From: JBKCUI01 sp052161605
GTDB lineage: Bacteria; Planctomycetota; Planctomycetia; Pirellulales; Pirellulaceae
Direction: 5' to 3' (one strand)
Length of the DNA: 64,000 bases
Assembly (NCBI GenBank): GCA_052161605.1
Contig: CP197409.1
The translations under genes were made by a program, and so were the position numbers. The notes under the pieces are model-generated. The model was given only the letters and a program-made list of their open reading frames with translations, had not been told where the DNA came from and made no database searches. This document shows positions 1-9,500 of this stretch, piece after piece (position 1 is the stretch's first letter; each line of letters opens with the position of its first letter).

Positions 1-225
1 CTTGCGTGAGTAGTCCTCGGGTAAACGGCTGGTCGTAGGACAAAACCGGTTTTCTTGGAAAACGATTAAGGTACGATCCGCATCGCTTCCAGTTGTTAAT
101 CGGTTCAATCCTTCCTGGACCGAGCCAACGAAGCAGAAAACAAACATCGCAACAGCCGCACCGGTTACGGTAAGCAGAGTTCGAGTTCGATGACGCCAGA
201 GAGTTTTTAGGACGTAGGTGGTCAT
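1..225 (-). CDS. FtsX/MacB-like ABC transporter permease, N-terminal part (cut by window edge)
   Basis: Reading leftward from an ATG at 223-225, the frame stays open to the window edge (about 75 codons). The start MTTYVLKTLWRHRTRTLLTV followed by a hydrophobic stretch (GAAVAMFVFCFVGSV) is the usual first membrane segment of FtsX/MacB-type permeases. Its start overlaps the stop of the ATPase gene by four bases (ATGA), so the two are probably translationally coupled. With the second permease at 3027-4181 it would supply the membrane half of the exporter. The rest of the gene lies outside the window. Confidence 0.8.
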   Translation of the reverse strand, partial: MTTYVLKTLWRHRTRTLLTVTGAAVAMFVFCFVGSVQEGLNRLTTGSDADRTLIVFQENRFCPTTSRLPEDYSRK

Positions 226-905
226 GTATGAATCGTTTCCAAAAACTTGCCTCGATCAAGCACCAACTGGCGCGAGGCAGTGCTCGCCACATTGCTGTCG
301 TGCGTGACCATCAACATCGTGATATTGAGTTCTTTGTTTAATCGCTGAAGCAAGACCTGGACCTGCTCGCTGGTTTCAGCATCGAGGCTTCCAGTTGGCT
401 CATCCGCGACAACAACTTTGGGATGGGCTACGATGGCTCGCGCGATGCCCACCCGTTGCTCTTGACCGCCGGACAATTGTCGCGGGTAGTGATCGGATCG
501 GTCACTTAATCCAACCGCCTCTAACGCTAACTCGACTCGCTGCCGTCGCTGCGTTGCTGATAGCTTCAGAAGTAGAGTCGGTAGTTCTATGTTTTCATAA
601 GCAGTAAGAACTGGTATCAAATTGTGTGTTTGAAAAATGTAGCCAAGATTTGCCGCTCGCCAGTCTGCCAGTCTGCTGCGCGAGAGCTTGGTCAGTTCAG
701 TTCCGTCGACGGTGATCGTTCCTGAATCAGGGCGATCGATCCCACTAACAAGATTCAGCAACGTACTCTTGCCCGTGCCACTGGGTCCCATCAACGACAC
801 GAACTCTCCTGCGTGGATGTCCAAATCAATAATATCGAGCGGCGTGATTGTCTCATCACCTTTGCGGAAGCTCTTGGAAACACCACGTAGTTCTACTAAG
901 GCCAT
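222..905 (-). CDS. ABC transporter ATP-binding protein (MacB/LolD type)
   Basis: A 227-residue nucleotide-binding protein of normal length for the family. It has Walker A GPSGTGKST near residue 41, the signature LSGGQEQR near 143, and Walker B VVVADEPTGSLD just after, with a switch His in VTHD near 200. It would hydrolyse ATP on the cytoplasmic face to power the flanking FtsX-like permeases. It lies in a minus-strand operon of permease, lipoprotein, membrane-fusion protein, ATPase and permease, with two bases or fewer between it and the fusion-protein gene. The substrate cannot be read from sequence; the setting beside metal efflux genes suggests envelope or metal stress. Confidence 0.93.
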   Translation of the reverse strand: MALVELRGVSKSFRKGDETITPLDIIDLDIHAGEFVSLMGPSGTGKSTLLNLVSGIDRPDSGTITVDGTELTKLSRSRLADWRAANLGYIFQTHNLIPVLTAYENIELPTLLLKLSATQRRQRVELALEAVGLSDRSDHYPRQLSGGQEQRVGIARAIVAHPKVVVADEPTGSLDAETSEQVQVLLQRLNKELNITMLMVTHDSNVASTASRQLVLDRGKFLETIHT

Positions 906-2483
906 TTAATTCAATCCTAGCGTTTGATCATCGCCGGTTACATGAACCGGACTACCTTGTTTCAATCCTTCGATACCACCAACGATTAATTTATCTGTCG
1001 CATATAACCCTGACTTGATCTCCAATAGCCCGCCGGTTGTCGAGCTTCCAACTTCGACGCTTCGTCGTTGCGCCACATCGTTCGTATCCACGATCCAAAC
1101 AAATGCACCGGAGTCACCAGATTGGACGAGTTGGCTTGGAGCAAACATTCGTTCCGTTTCGGTGGCCTCTTGCGATCGTTTTTCGACGATAGGAGCTAGA
1201 AAGGTTGCTGTGACTAGCATCTCAGGCCCGACTGCCTGTGGCGGGTCAATCAGTTCGACCTTCACTTCCAAGGTATTCTTTTGAATATTGGCTGAGCTTG
1301 TCATTTGTAAAACCCGGCCATGAATCACCGCTTTGGTCGACGCCGTTTCGATCTCGACGAGTTGGCCACGTGTCACCAAGGGAACATCTTCTAATCGGAC
1401 GTCGGCTCGTACTTGAAGCCGATTGGGATCGTACATCTCGATCACAGTGCTCGAACTTTGGCCGGCGTTTGATTCCAGTCCCATCACACGAGTGCCTGGA
1501 GCCGCGATCAGACGTAGCACACGACCATCCATCGGTGCACGTATTATATTGCGTTCGAGCGTCAATTCAGCTTGGCGGACTTGCAACTTTGCCTCTTCAC
1601 GCATCGCAACCGCTGACTGTAGCTTTGCTTTGGCCTCCTCGACTTGTCGCGTTTCTTCGACCAACAATTCGATTTGACTTTCGAACGCTTCAACCTTGTC
1701 GGTCAACGCAGCGACCTCACGTTCCAGGTTCGGTTTTCGATTGCGCAATTCTTGCAATTCAGCATGAGCGCTCGCGTGCTCGCTTACGGCTTGGGCGACG
1801 ACTCGGCCAGAGATCGCTTCCCCGGCCGTGCGTTTTCCTTCCATGCTGCTGCGAGCGTAGTCAACCTTGGCTTCAGTAGCCGTGAGCAGAAACGGTAACT
1901 TTGCAAGTTCTGTTTGAGCTTTCGCCAAAGTGCTTTGTGCGTCCGCGAGTTGGACTTGAAGGTGCACCGGCTTCGCGACACGAATCTTGGCGGCGTCGAG
2001 TTCGGCGTTCGCGCGGTTGACTTCGCCTTCACGGATCGCGAGCGTGTTCTTAGCGGCCTCGACCATCAATTCGGCGTCGATTGATATCAACCGAGCAATC
2101 GCTTCTCCCTTTTTAATCTGCTGTCCTTCGACCACTAACAGCGCCTCGATCACGCCCGGTGCCAGCGCTGCGACACTGATGGCAGTCGGGCGTGGTTCGA
2201 CCCAGCCCGGGGACTGGAAAAGCGTCGTCCCGGCCTGTTGTAACTCAGACCGCTTCACAATGACCGGAATCACAGTGACTGGTGTTGACGGCAACAATCG
2301 TCGACCCGCCGCCACACCCAACAAGGCAACGAAACCCAACAAGATGCCGATCGGCAGAACATACCGGGTCATCCACCGCTTGCCGCGTGGCTTCGTTCGC
2401 GTCGTCTCGCCCCGTGGCGAGCGATCGAGTGCAAGTTGGCTCAGGTCGAGTTTGGGTTGGCTAGGATCGAGCGAAGCATTCAT
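906..2483 (-). CDS. Membrane-fusion (HlyD/MacA-like) periplasmic adaptor of ABC exporter
   Basis: A 525-residue protein with a basic N-terminus and one membrane segment (about residues 41-60, VLPIGILLGFVALLGVAAG). A split biotinyl-lipoyl-like region follows, around VIEALLVVEGQQIKKGEAIA, then a long coiled-coil-prone Glu/Lys/Ala-rich stretch (about 150-310), then beta-barrel segments with the typical IRAPMDGRV. This architecture bridges an inner-membrane exporter to an outer-membrane channel. Its neighbours are the ATPase and two FtsX permeases. The TolC-like protein at 12223-13770 could supply the outer channel, though that is inference. Confidence 0.88.
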   Translation of the reverse strand: MNASLDPSQPKLDLSQLALDRSPRGETTRTKPRGKRWMTRYVLPIGILLGFVALLGVAAGRRLLPSTPVTVIPVIVKRSELQQAGTTLFQSPGWVEPRPTAISVAALAPGVIEALLVVEGQQIKKGEAIARLISIDAELMVEAAKNTLAIREGEVNRANAELDAAKIRVAKPVHLQVQLADAQSTLAKAQTELAKLPFLLTATEAKVDYARSSMEGKRTAGEAISGRVVAQAVSEHASAHAELQELRNRKPNLEREVAALTDKVEAFESQIELLVEETRQVEEAKAKLQSAVAMREEAKLQVRQAELTLERNIIRAPMDGRVLRLIAAPGTRVMGLESNAGQSSSTVIEMYDPNRLQVRADVRLEDVPLVTRGQLVEIETASTKAVIHGRVLQMTSSANIQKNTLEVKVELIDPPQAVGPEMLVTATFLAPIVEKRSQEATETERMFAPSQLVQSGDSGAFVWIVDTNDVAQRRSVEVGSSTTGGLLEIKSGLYATDKLIVGGIEGLKQGSPVHVTGDDQTLGLN

Positions 2484-2485
2484 TT

Positions 2486-3004
2486 TCAGTCCTGCTTCAC
2501 AAAAACTTTGGTGGCCACAACCGTCAAGTTGCCTTGGTCATCACGTTTCGCCTTGCCCTGGACGACTACCGTTGAAAGTTCTTTGACATTCAGCATTTCT
2601 TTTGCGTTCCCGGCCACTGGCTTTCCGGCTTCATCCACAACCTTAATCGTGGCGATGTTGTCCTTCACCGCCGCCGTTTCGCAGCAGTAGTCCCACGGAG
2701 TGGGGCAACCCTCGTCGGCGGCACAGTAAGGCACTTTCGCATCGACAATCGTGAATGCAGCGAGACCGTCTACAAATGGCTTGCTCGAACCACCTATCAA
2801 GCCTACCAATGTGACCTCTTGGCCATCTTCGATTTTTTCGCGAGCTTCGCCGACTGGCATCGCTCCGGCAGGCTCGGTATTCGCGACATACTGCGAGTTC
2901 GATTTTGTATCGACCTCGTTGTTTACGGTCGCCACTTCCGACGGTCCACAGCCAACTGCAAGCAATGACAAACTCAACATTCCCAAACTGAAAAGCATTT
3001 TCAT
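2486..3004 (-). CDS. Small predicted lipoprotein of the ABC exporter operon
   Basis: A 172-residue protein with a clear lipoprotein signal: MKMLFSLGMLSLSLLAVGC, lipobox Cys at residue 19. The mature part has a conserved-looking Cys cluster (VPYCAADEGCPTPWDYCCE) and a C-terminal half rich in beta strands, compatible with an OB-like fold. It lies between the permease and fusion-protein genes with tiny gaps, so it is probably part of the same transcript and envelope complex. I do not recognise a named family. The Cys-rich loop could bind metal or form disulfides. Confidence 0.75.
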   Translation of the reverse strand: MKMLFSLGMLSLSLLAVGCGPSEVATVNNEVDTKSNSQYVANTEPAGAMPVGEAREKIEDGQEVTLVGLIGGSSKPFVDGLAAFTIVDAKVPYCAADEGCPTPWDYCCETAAVKDNIATIKVVDEAGKPVAGNAKEMLNVKELSTVVVQGKAKRDDQGNLTVVATKVFVKQD

Positions 3005-3026
3005 TTCAAATCTCCCAAAGGTTCAA

Positions 3027-4181
3027 TCAAACAGCCTTCAAACTCGTTGCGACTTCAGCTCGCAACGCTTTTAGCGCCGGGGGCAACGCGCCCAAGACAC
3101 CTAACAACAATCCAACGCCACAACCGATCAAGATTGCAACGCTGTCGATGCGTAATGTGAACGCCCCCATTGTGAACCGTATCGCCATGCCGTTGAGCAT
3201 CGTCAACGCGATGACACCCGACAGCAATGATCCTGCGGCTGCCAACAAAGCGCCTTCTTGAACCAAACTGATCAAGATTGCGCGACGGCGGTACCCGATC
3301 GCCTGCAACGTCGCTATTTCCCGAATCCGGCCGGCAACGGCTCCATACATCATGTTCAATCCCGCGAAAATTCCCGCACCAGACACCAAGACGACTACGA
3401 ACCACGCCAAAAGTCGCACTGGCTTGTAGTGTTGCTGAAGCGAAGCGTAGTAATCCGTTTCACGGATCGCCCGTAGTTCCAGGTCGGTGCGTTCTTTGCA
3501 AAACAATTCAACTTCTGCCGCAGAACTGCCCGGTGACAGCAGCATTGCAACCAAACTCAGGTCTTGCCGTTTTGTCGTCGTTTGAAAGTCGGTCAGTTTG
3601 CACCAAATTTCAGACTCATACGCGGCACCGCCCGCAGCAAACCGCCCACTAATCTTCCAGCTTTGTCCTTCAAAATCGACGCTTTTGCCAACCGTCATGG
3701 CGATGTCGGAACTGCCCAGTTTTGCGGCGGCCAACCGTCCAACGATGACCTCGCCATTCCCTGGCCAATCGCCTTCGACCAATTTGACGGATCGACGCAC
3801 CAGAGGCGCTGCCAAGCTCACTCCGCGTACAAGCCCCAAACCAGCCTCGCCCTCTTCGGTCTTCACCCGCGTTCCTAAATACAACTCTGGCGAAACATGC
3901 AGCATGCCGTATCGCTTCACCGCCGAATCCAAACTCGCTGCCAACAGCGAGGGTGTTCGCGCTGCAATCGACGAATTTTCGATGTTCTCTTCCGAGTTGA
4001 CGGAATAAACGAGCACGACGTTCTCATCACCGCTGACAGCGAGTGACTGTTCCAGTCCCCGAATGAATCCCACGACGACGAACACCAACATCACGACCGT
4101 TGCCAAGGCAACGAGCGTCAATGCCGTCCGCACCGGCCGTCGGGCCAGATTGCGAACACCGTATTCCCAGGGGAGAAGCAT
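3027..4181 (-). CDS. FtsX-like ABC transporter permease
   Basis: A 384-residue permease with one N-terminal membrane helix (about 17-40), a large extracytoplasmic domain (about 45-265) and three C-terminal helices. The cytoplasmic motif REIATLQAIGYRRR between the first two C-terminal helices is the coupling region typical of FtsX/MacB permeases. It is the first gene of the exporter operon. The 93 bases upstream hold no gene, only a C-rich stretch with gactc repeats. A second permease starts at 225, so the transporter is probably a heterodimer. Confidence 0.9.
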   Translation of the reverse strand: MLLPWEYGVRNLARRPVRTALTLVALATVVMLVFVVVGFIRGLEQSLAVSGDENVVLVYSVNSEENIENSSIAARTPSLLAASLDSAVKRYGMLHVSPELYLGTRVKTEEGEAGLGLVRGVSLAAPLVRRSVKLVEGDWPGNGEVIVGRLAAAKLGSSDIAMTVGKSVDFEGQSWKISGRFAAGGAAYESEIWCKLTDFQTTTKRQDLSLVAMLLSPGSSAAEVELFCKERTDLELRAIRETDYYASLQQHYKPVRLLAWFVVVLVSGAGIFAGLNMMYGAVAGRIREIATLQAIGYRRRAILISLVQEGALLAAAGSLLSGVIALTMLNGMAIRFTMGAFTLRIDSVAILIGCGVGLLLGVLGALPPALKALRAEVATSLKAV

Positions 4182-4274
4182 TGAGTGAATCTTATGTAAG
4201 AATGTCGGAATGAGGAGGAAGGAGACGGGTTCCAGACTCCCGACTCCCCCCTCTCACCGTTTCGTATTGAAGTT

Positions 4275-4625
4275 CTAAGCCCTCGGCTTGGAAATAAACG
4301 TGCCGTCAGGAGTGACCATCTTCGTCGGCGTTTTGCCGATGCTCTCCATGATTTCCCAAATCCCCTTAGGACTGAGCCGAACGCGGTCTTTGGGAATCAA
4401 CGTGACGGATTGCTGTTCGAGGCTGCACGTGACTCTTGCAATGCCTTCGACACCGTCAAATCGCTTCGTAATCTTTTTTACGCAGCCACCGCACATCTCA
4501 CCGACCGTCATCACAATGTTCATCTTGTCTGCATCGGCCGCCTGCACGGGTGCCGCGGTCAACAAGGAGAAGGCGAACAACATGACACCGGTGACGAAAC
4601 TAGTTCTTCGGGACAAACTCAACAT
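4275..4625 (-). CDS. Exported heavy-metal-associated (HMA) domain protein
   Basis: From the ATG at 4625 the protein has 116 residues: a signal peptide (MLSLSRRTSFVTGVMLFAFS to about VQA) and one HMA-like ferredoxin fold. The metal site is MCGGC in VGEMCGGCVKKI, matching the family M-x-C-x-x-C loop apart from spacing. The open frame extends 30 codons upstream to 4715, but the internal start places a proper signal peptide at the N-terminus. It would bind Cu(I) or a similar soft metal outside the cytoplasm, in keeping with the RND pump to its right. Confidence 0.8.
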   Translation of the reverse strand: MLSLSRRTSFVTGVMLFAFSLLTAAPVQAADADKMNIVMTVGEMCGGCVKKITKRFDGVEGIARVTCSLEQQSVTLIPKDRVRLSPKGIWEIMESIGKTPTKMVTPDGTFISKPRA

Positions 4626-4798
4626 GCCATAGACTCCATTTGGAAAGGCATCAACAAACAACATCACTCCACCGCGCACGACCACCGCGCGCAGCATCAA
4701 AAAATGCAAAACCACTAACTAGAAAGGCAAAGAATCAAGAACATGAAACTAACGAGGCGGACAAAGATTGCCCGTCGGAGCTTCGATTGCCTGCTGGC

Positions 4799-5194
4799 TC
4801 AGATCAGCCAAGATTGGTGCGCAACGCACCTATCGCGACCACATAGAAGTTGCCCCGCGGGAGCAAACGAGCGTCGCGTCGATAAGTCGTAACGTCCAAC
4901 GACCGGATGCGTCGCGAAAAGAATGGGCTGCACCCAAACGAGGAAATCAGCTTCAGGAAGTCCAACAGCGGTTTCAATGACCGCACCTTTGCAGATGCAA
5001 TTCTGACAGTTGCAGTCATCCCCGCACGGTTCCGGCGTTTCCGAAACCGGAGCCTCATCGCCATGTGAACAACAAGAACACGCCGCGGGCGCGCATTCCG
5101 TCCCCACCGCTGCAGTCGTTTCACACGAAAGGCAGCGCACCGGACACGCCAATAAATTGACGATCAAGAGCAAGATGAGAATTGGAGATTTCAT
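4799..5194 (-). CDS. Small exported Cys-rich protein, metal cluster paralogue A
   Basis: A 131-residue protein starting at MKSPILILLLIVNLLACPV, a signal peptide. The mature N-terminal half is packed with Cys (CSCCSHGDE, then DDCNCQNCICKG). The C-terminal 60 residues end in the tail HQSWLI. Two other proteins in this cluster (11615-12133 and 13894-14325) share the layout: signal peptide, Cys/His-rich middle, Arg-rich C-terminal tail. A role in metal binding outside the cytoplasm is inferred from composition and context. Confidence 0.65.
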   Translation of the reverse strand: MKSPILILLLIVNLLACPVRCLSCETTAAVGTECAPAACSCCSHGDEAPVSETPEPCGDDCNCQNCICKGAVIETAVGLPEADFLVWVQPILFATHPVVGRYDLSTRRSFAPAGQLLCGRDRCVAHQSWLI

Positions 5195-5271
5195 GGCTTT
5201 ATTGTACTCAAAATTGTGCAATTCTGCAAGTCAAGCTACTTGTCGCAAGATCCCTCGAAGACAATTCATCG

Positions 5272-5790
5272 CTAGTGGGCATGGTCATGCTCATGAGTGA
5301 TGGTACCCCGATAAGATTTGCCGCTGATGGTAATCGCCAGCTTGGGAGCAGCCGCTTCATCGTCCAAATGACTGGCCAACTCAGGATCGTTGGCGACAAA
5401 TCGCGATGATTTACCACTAGGATCACTCTCTTGGGGCGCGGCAGCAAGCTTAAACTGTTCTGGCTTGCCGTCATGCAAGACGTTGATTACGACCTCGCTG
5501 ACATCGACAGGAACAGGGTTTTTTGCAACGCTGTCCAGAACATAGATCGTGACGGATTTGTCGTCATGGACGAGCTCGGCGTGAAACTCTTCCTTGCCCA
5601 ATTCAATCAGCGACCCATGATGGGGACCTTCGCTTGGATGCTCATGAATCTCCACTGTCGGCGGAGGAGGCATATCCATGCTAATGGAAGCCTCCGGTTC
5701 ATTCGATAACTGTGTTGTAGAATCAACTTTATTGCAGCCTACAGCCGACGCGATGGTTAACATGCCAAAGTAAAAAAGTTTGTTGTTCAT
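5272..5790 (-). CDS. His-rich predicted lipoprotein
   Basis: A 172-residue protein from the ATG at 5790: MNNKLFYFGMLTIASAVGC gives a lipobox Cys near residue 19. His-rich patches flank a central domain: VEIHEHPSEGPHHGSL near the start and THEHDHAH at the C-terminus. An earlier in-frame start at 5859 would bury the signal and is less likely. It sits directly downstream of the His-rich repeat protein and the RND pump, so a role in binding or buffering the exported metal in the envelope is a reasonable inference. Confidence 0.72.
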   Translation of the reverse strand: MNNKLFYFGMLTIASAVGCNKVDSTTQLSNEPEASISMDMPPPPTVEIHEHPSEGPHHGSLIELGKEEFHAELVHDDKSVTIYVLDSVAKNPVPVDVSEVVINVLHDGKPEQFKLAAAPQESDPSGKSSRFVANDPELASHLDDEAAAPKLAITISGKSYRGTITHEHDHAH

Positions 5791-5839
5791 TTTTTTGTAT
5801 CCGATACCTTTAGTTCTTGGTTGGGATAGGTGGAATGAA

Positions 5840-6544
5840 TCAATGCTTATGTGGGGCAACTTCGAAACCGTTCTTCTTTAGCCAAGCACCAAGTTCGTCA
5901 GCGGTCTTGTGATCTGCGACATGAACATCGCGCCATATGGGAGCACGAAATTTGATGTCGGAATGTCCTGCGTGTGCAGACTCGACCACTTCACATCCAA
6001 GCTTGCTCAGCAAGTCGACGAATTTCTGATCATCCGCCGCGCCTTTGCCGTGGATAGATTTCCAACTGACCAATCGGAACTCAACGGTTTCTTTGCCTTC
6101 CGCATAAGCCGGGTCTGGATGAGCATGGGAAACGTCGAAGCCAGAGCCTTTCAGCCACCCGCTCCATTGGTCGGCTAGTTGGTGCGTTTCGACTGCCATT
6201 GATTTCCACTGAACGCAACGATACGTCAGGTCAATGTGGCCAGCGTGTTGGCCTTGTTTGACTTCGCAACCAAGCTTCTTCACCATGTCCGCGTGCTGCT
6301 TGGCTTTTGCCGCATCATCAAAATGCATTGTCTTCCACTGAGGCAATTGAAACGCAATCGTCTCTTTGCCGTGGGCATGTTCATGATCAGGCCCTGCATG
6401 GTCGTGGCCTTCATGCCCCGGCTGAACTTGCTTTGTTTGGCTAGCAGGCTGGGCTTGAGTTTGTGCCAGCGCGATATTGGTAGTCATGCAAAGGGCGACA
6501 ACCGACATCGAACTAACAATCCTAATACGAAAGAAACTCTTCAT
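5840..6544 (-). CDS. Exported His-rich protein with two tandem homologous domains
   Basis: A 234-residue protein from the ATG at 6544. A signal peptide ends near ALAQ, followed by a His-rich linker (GHEGHDHAGPDHEHAHG). Two clearly related domains of about 85 residues follow (about 60-145 and 151-234). Both carry KET-x-x-F, W-K-[ST]-[MI]-H, KLGCEV, HAGH-x-D and a closing W-[LW]-K-x-x-GF-[DE]-V. Each repeat has one Cys in KLGCEV. It lies 45 bases downstream of the RND pump gene and is probably co-transcribed with it. Metal binding is inferred from the His content. Confidence 0.75.
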   Translation of the reverse strand: MKSFFRIRIVSSMSVVALCMTTNIALAQTQAQPASQTKQVQPGHEGHDHAGPDHEHAHGKETIAFQLPQWKTMHFDDAAKAKQHADMVKKLGCEVKQGQHAGHIDLTYRCVQWKSMAVETHQLADQWSGWLKGSGFDVSHAHPDPAYAEGKETVEFRLVSWKSIHGKGAADDQKFVDLLSKLGCEVVESAHAGHSDIKFRAPIWRDVHVADHKTADELGAWLKKNGFEVAPHKH

Positions 6545-6589
6545 CTCTGAAATCCTTTTGAGAAAACTGAACTTGCCAGGCTGAAACAT

Positions 6590-9500
6590 TCAGCTGGCAT
6601 GGTTGGTATCCGCTTCTGATTCTTCATTCAATTCAATCCGCTGTTTTGAACCTTGGACGACCCGCTCAGCCGACCGCATTCCAAACAACCAAAACAATGC
6701 TGGATGAACAAAGAAGTCCAGCATGGTTGAACTCACTACGCCTCCCAAAATGACAGTTGCCACTGGGTAGAGGATTTCTTTCCCTGCCTCACCCGCCGCG
6801 AGTACCAGCGGCACAAGTGCAATGCCGGCCGTCAGGGCTGTCATAAGTACTGGAGCAAGACGCTCAAGACCGGCGCGCACGATCATCGACTTCGTAAAGC
6901 TCTCACCTTCGAATTCGACGAGATGCAAATAGTGTTGAAGCAACAACACGCCATTGCGTGAGGCAATGCCTGCCAAGGAAATGAACCCGACCATGGCCGC
7001 AATCGTGACCGTTTGACCTGTCCCTACCAACGCTGCGACCGAGCCGATGAAAGCCATCGGAAGTGCGGCCATGACTTGCAGAGCCAAATTGATTGAGCGA
7101 AACAGCGTGTAGAGCACAAGGAACACTCCCAGCAATGCGATCGTAAAAAGTATCGCGATCATCCGGCTGGCTGATTGCTGGCTTTGGAACTGCCCCTCGT
7201 AGGTCGGGTAATAGCCAGGTGGAAGCGACGCGATGATAGGCTGAATCGCTTTTTGAATATCCTTCACGACATCAACAACACCCCGGTCTTGGACATTGCA
7301 CTGGATCACCACGCGTCGCCGAACATTCTCTCGATTAACAGCGTTGGGTCCGCCTGATTCATAGATCTTGGCAATGCTCCCCAGTGGAACCGTGCCCCCT
7401 TCGGGCAAGTGGATGGCAAGTCGCTTGAGCCCACCGATGTCTTCGCGATACTCATCTTTCATGCGCACGACCAAGTCAAAGGTACGCATGCCATCAATGA
7501 CCTCGGAGACGACCGCACCATTCATTGCAGTTTGCACGTAGTTATTGACCTCTTCGGCACTGAGTCCGTATTGGGTCAACGCAGCACGGTCCATCTCGAT
7601 TCGAAGCTGTGGAATGATGACTTGCGGTTCAATCAGCAAGTCGGTAACACCTGCGACGGTCTGCATCTCCGCTTTGACTGCCTCTGCTTTCTGTCGCAGC
7701 AGATCCAGGTCATCACCGTAGATTTTGATGCCGACTTGGGCTTTGACACCGGACAGCATGTGAGAGATTAAGTGTGCAATCGGTTGTTCAACGGCCGTGA
7801 CGATGCCCGGGATGTTCTCCATGGCTGTGCGAATTTCATTGAGCTGCTCTTCGCGTGATCGCGGCGATGCAGGGTCAAGCTCAATGAGGAATTCACTCAT
7901 ATTGACCCCTTCCGCATGCTCATCAAGCTCCGCACGACCCGTTCGACGAACAAAGCGTTGGACGTCATCGATCTCCTTTAACGACTTCTCGACCGTTCGC
8001 GAGATATCGTTGGATGCCGCCAGTGAAGTTCCTGGAGGCAAAACGACGTTGAGCTGAATCGTGCCTTCGTTGAAAGGTGGTAAAAAGTCTCGCTCAAGTC
8101 GCGACAAGAACAGCCCGGCGATGGCAACCAGAAGTAAAGTCGCTCCCAAATTGAAGTAGGGAAACGCCAGGCTGAAGCGAATGATCCGCTCGCCCAGCCA
8201 CTTGAATCCACGCAGCACAAATCCATCGGATTCATGCTCTTTGCTTTTGCTAAAGCCCAGCAGCCAATAAGACAGAACCGGTGTGACCGTCAGCGACACG
8301 ATCAACGACGACAGAATTGAGACGATGTATGCGACACCGAGCGGGGCAAACAGTTTGCCTTCCATTCCCGAAAGTGCGAACAGTGGCAAGAACACCAAGA
8401 TCACGATCATTGTGCTGAAGACAATCGAACGACGTACTTCAGCGCTAGCCCGAAAGACGACCAGCAGTGGGTTTACTTTATTGCCAGCGAGTCGATTCTC
8501 TTTCAATCGGCGAAAGATGTTTTCGACGTCTACAATCGCATCGTCCACGAGTTCGCCCATGGCAACGGCGATTCCGCCGAGCGTCATGGTGTTGATCGAC
8601 AGTCCAAAAACAGCGAAGACAATAGCCGTCATGAACAGTGACAGGGGTATGGCTGTGAGTGTGATGAAGGTCGTGCGGATATTCATCAAGAATAGAAATA
8701 AGATGATCACGACTAGAATCACGCCGTCGCGTAGCGCTTCCTCGACGTTTTTGATAGCGCGTTCGATGAACGATTTTTGTGAGTATGTCGGTTCAATACG
8801 GACACCCGCTGGCAATGACGGCCGGATCTCTTCGATCGCTCGCAGCACATCGTCTGTCACGCGGCGAGTATCCGCGCCCGGCTGCTTATTGACGGTAAGT
8901 ACAACGGCAGGACCACCGGAGAAATCCGTATTGGGCTTTCCGTCTATTGAATCGCGTCGGACAAATGCTGAGCTGTCACCGCGCTTGATCTGAGCCCCTT
9001 CGTGAACTTGAGCAACTTGTGAAAGTAGGACGGGTCGTCCGTCGCGGATCGTGACCGGAAGCGTCTCGAGATCCGTAATAGAACTGATCCGACCCAATGA
9101 TCGCACCAGCAGCTCGCTTGGACCTTGTCGATCGAGGTAGCCGCCCGTTCCGTTTACATTGCTTTTGGTGACCGCTTGTTCTACTTGCTCCAACGTTACA
9201 CCAAAGCGTGTCATCGCATCGGGATCGACCAGTACTTGGAATTGTTTTCGCTCGCCGCCCATCGTGAAAACTTGAGAGACACCTGGGATGGTGAGTATTC
9301 GTTGCCGCACGACCCAGTCAGCCGCTGTGCGGAGTTCCATTGGATTCACCTTGCCGTCATCGCTCCACATGCCGAGCATGAGAATCTGTCCCATGATGGA
9401 CGAGATGGGAGCCAGTTGAGGTTGAATCCCTTTGGGCAGACGGTCTTGAACCATCTGCATTCGCTCAGCCACGATTTGACGGTCAGTGTAAATGTCCGTG

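Noticed and set aside
1238..1879. 213-codon plus frame inside the adaptor gene
   Set aside because: Antisense to the well-supported membrane-fusion protein; composition rich in Arg, Leu and Pro typical of chance frames.
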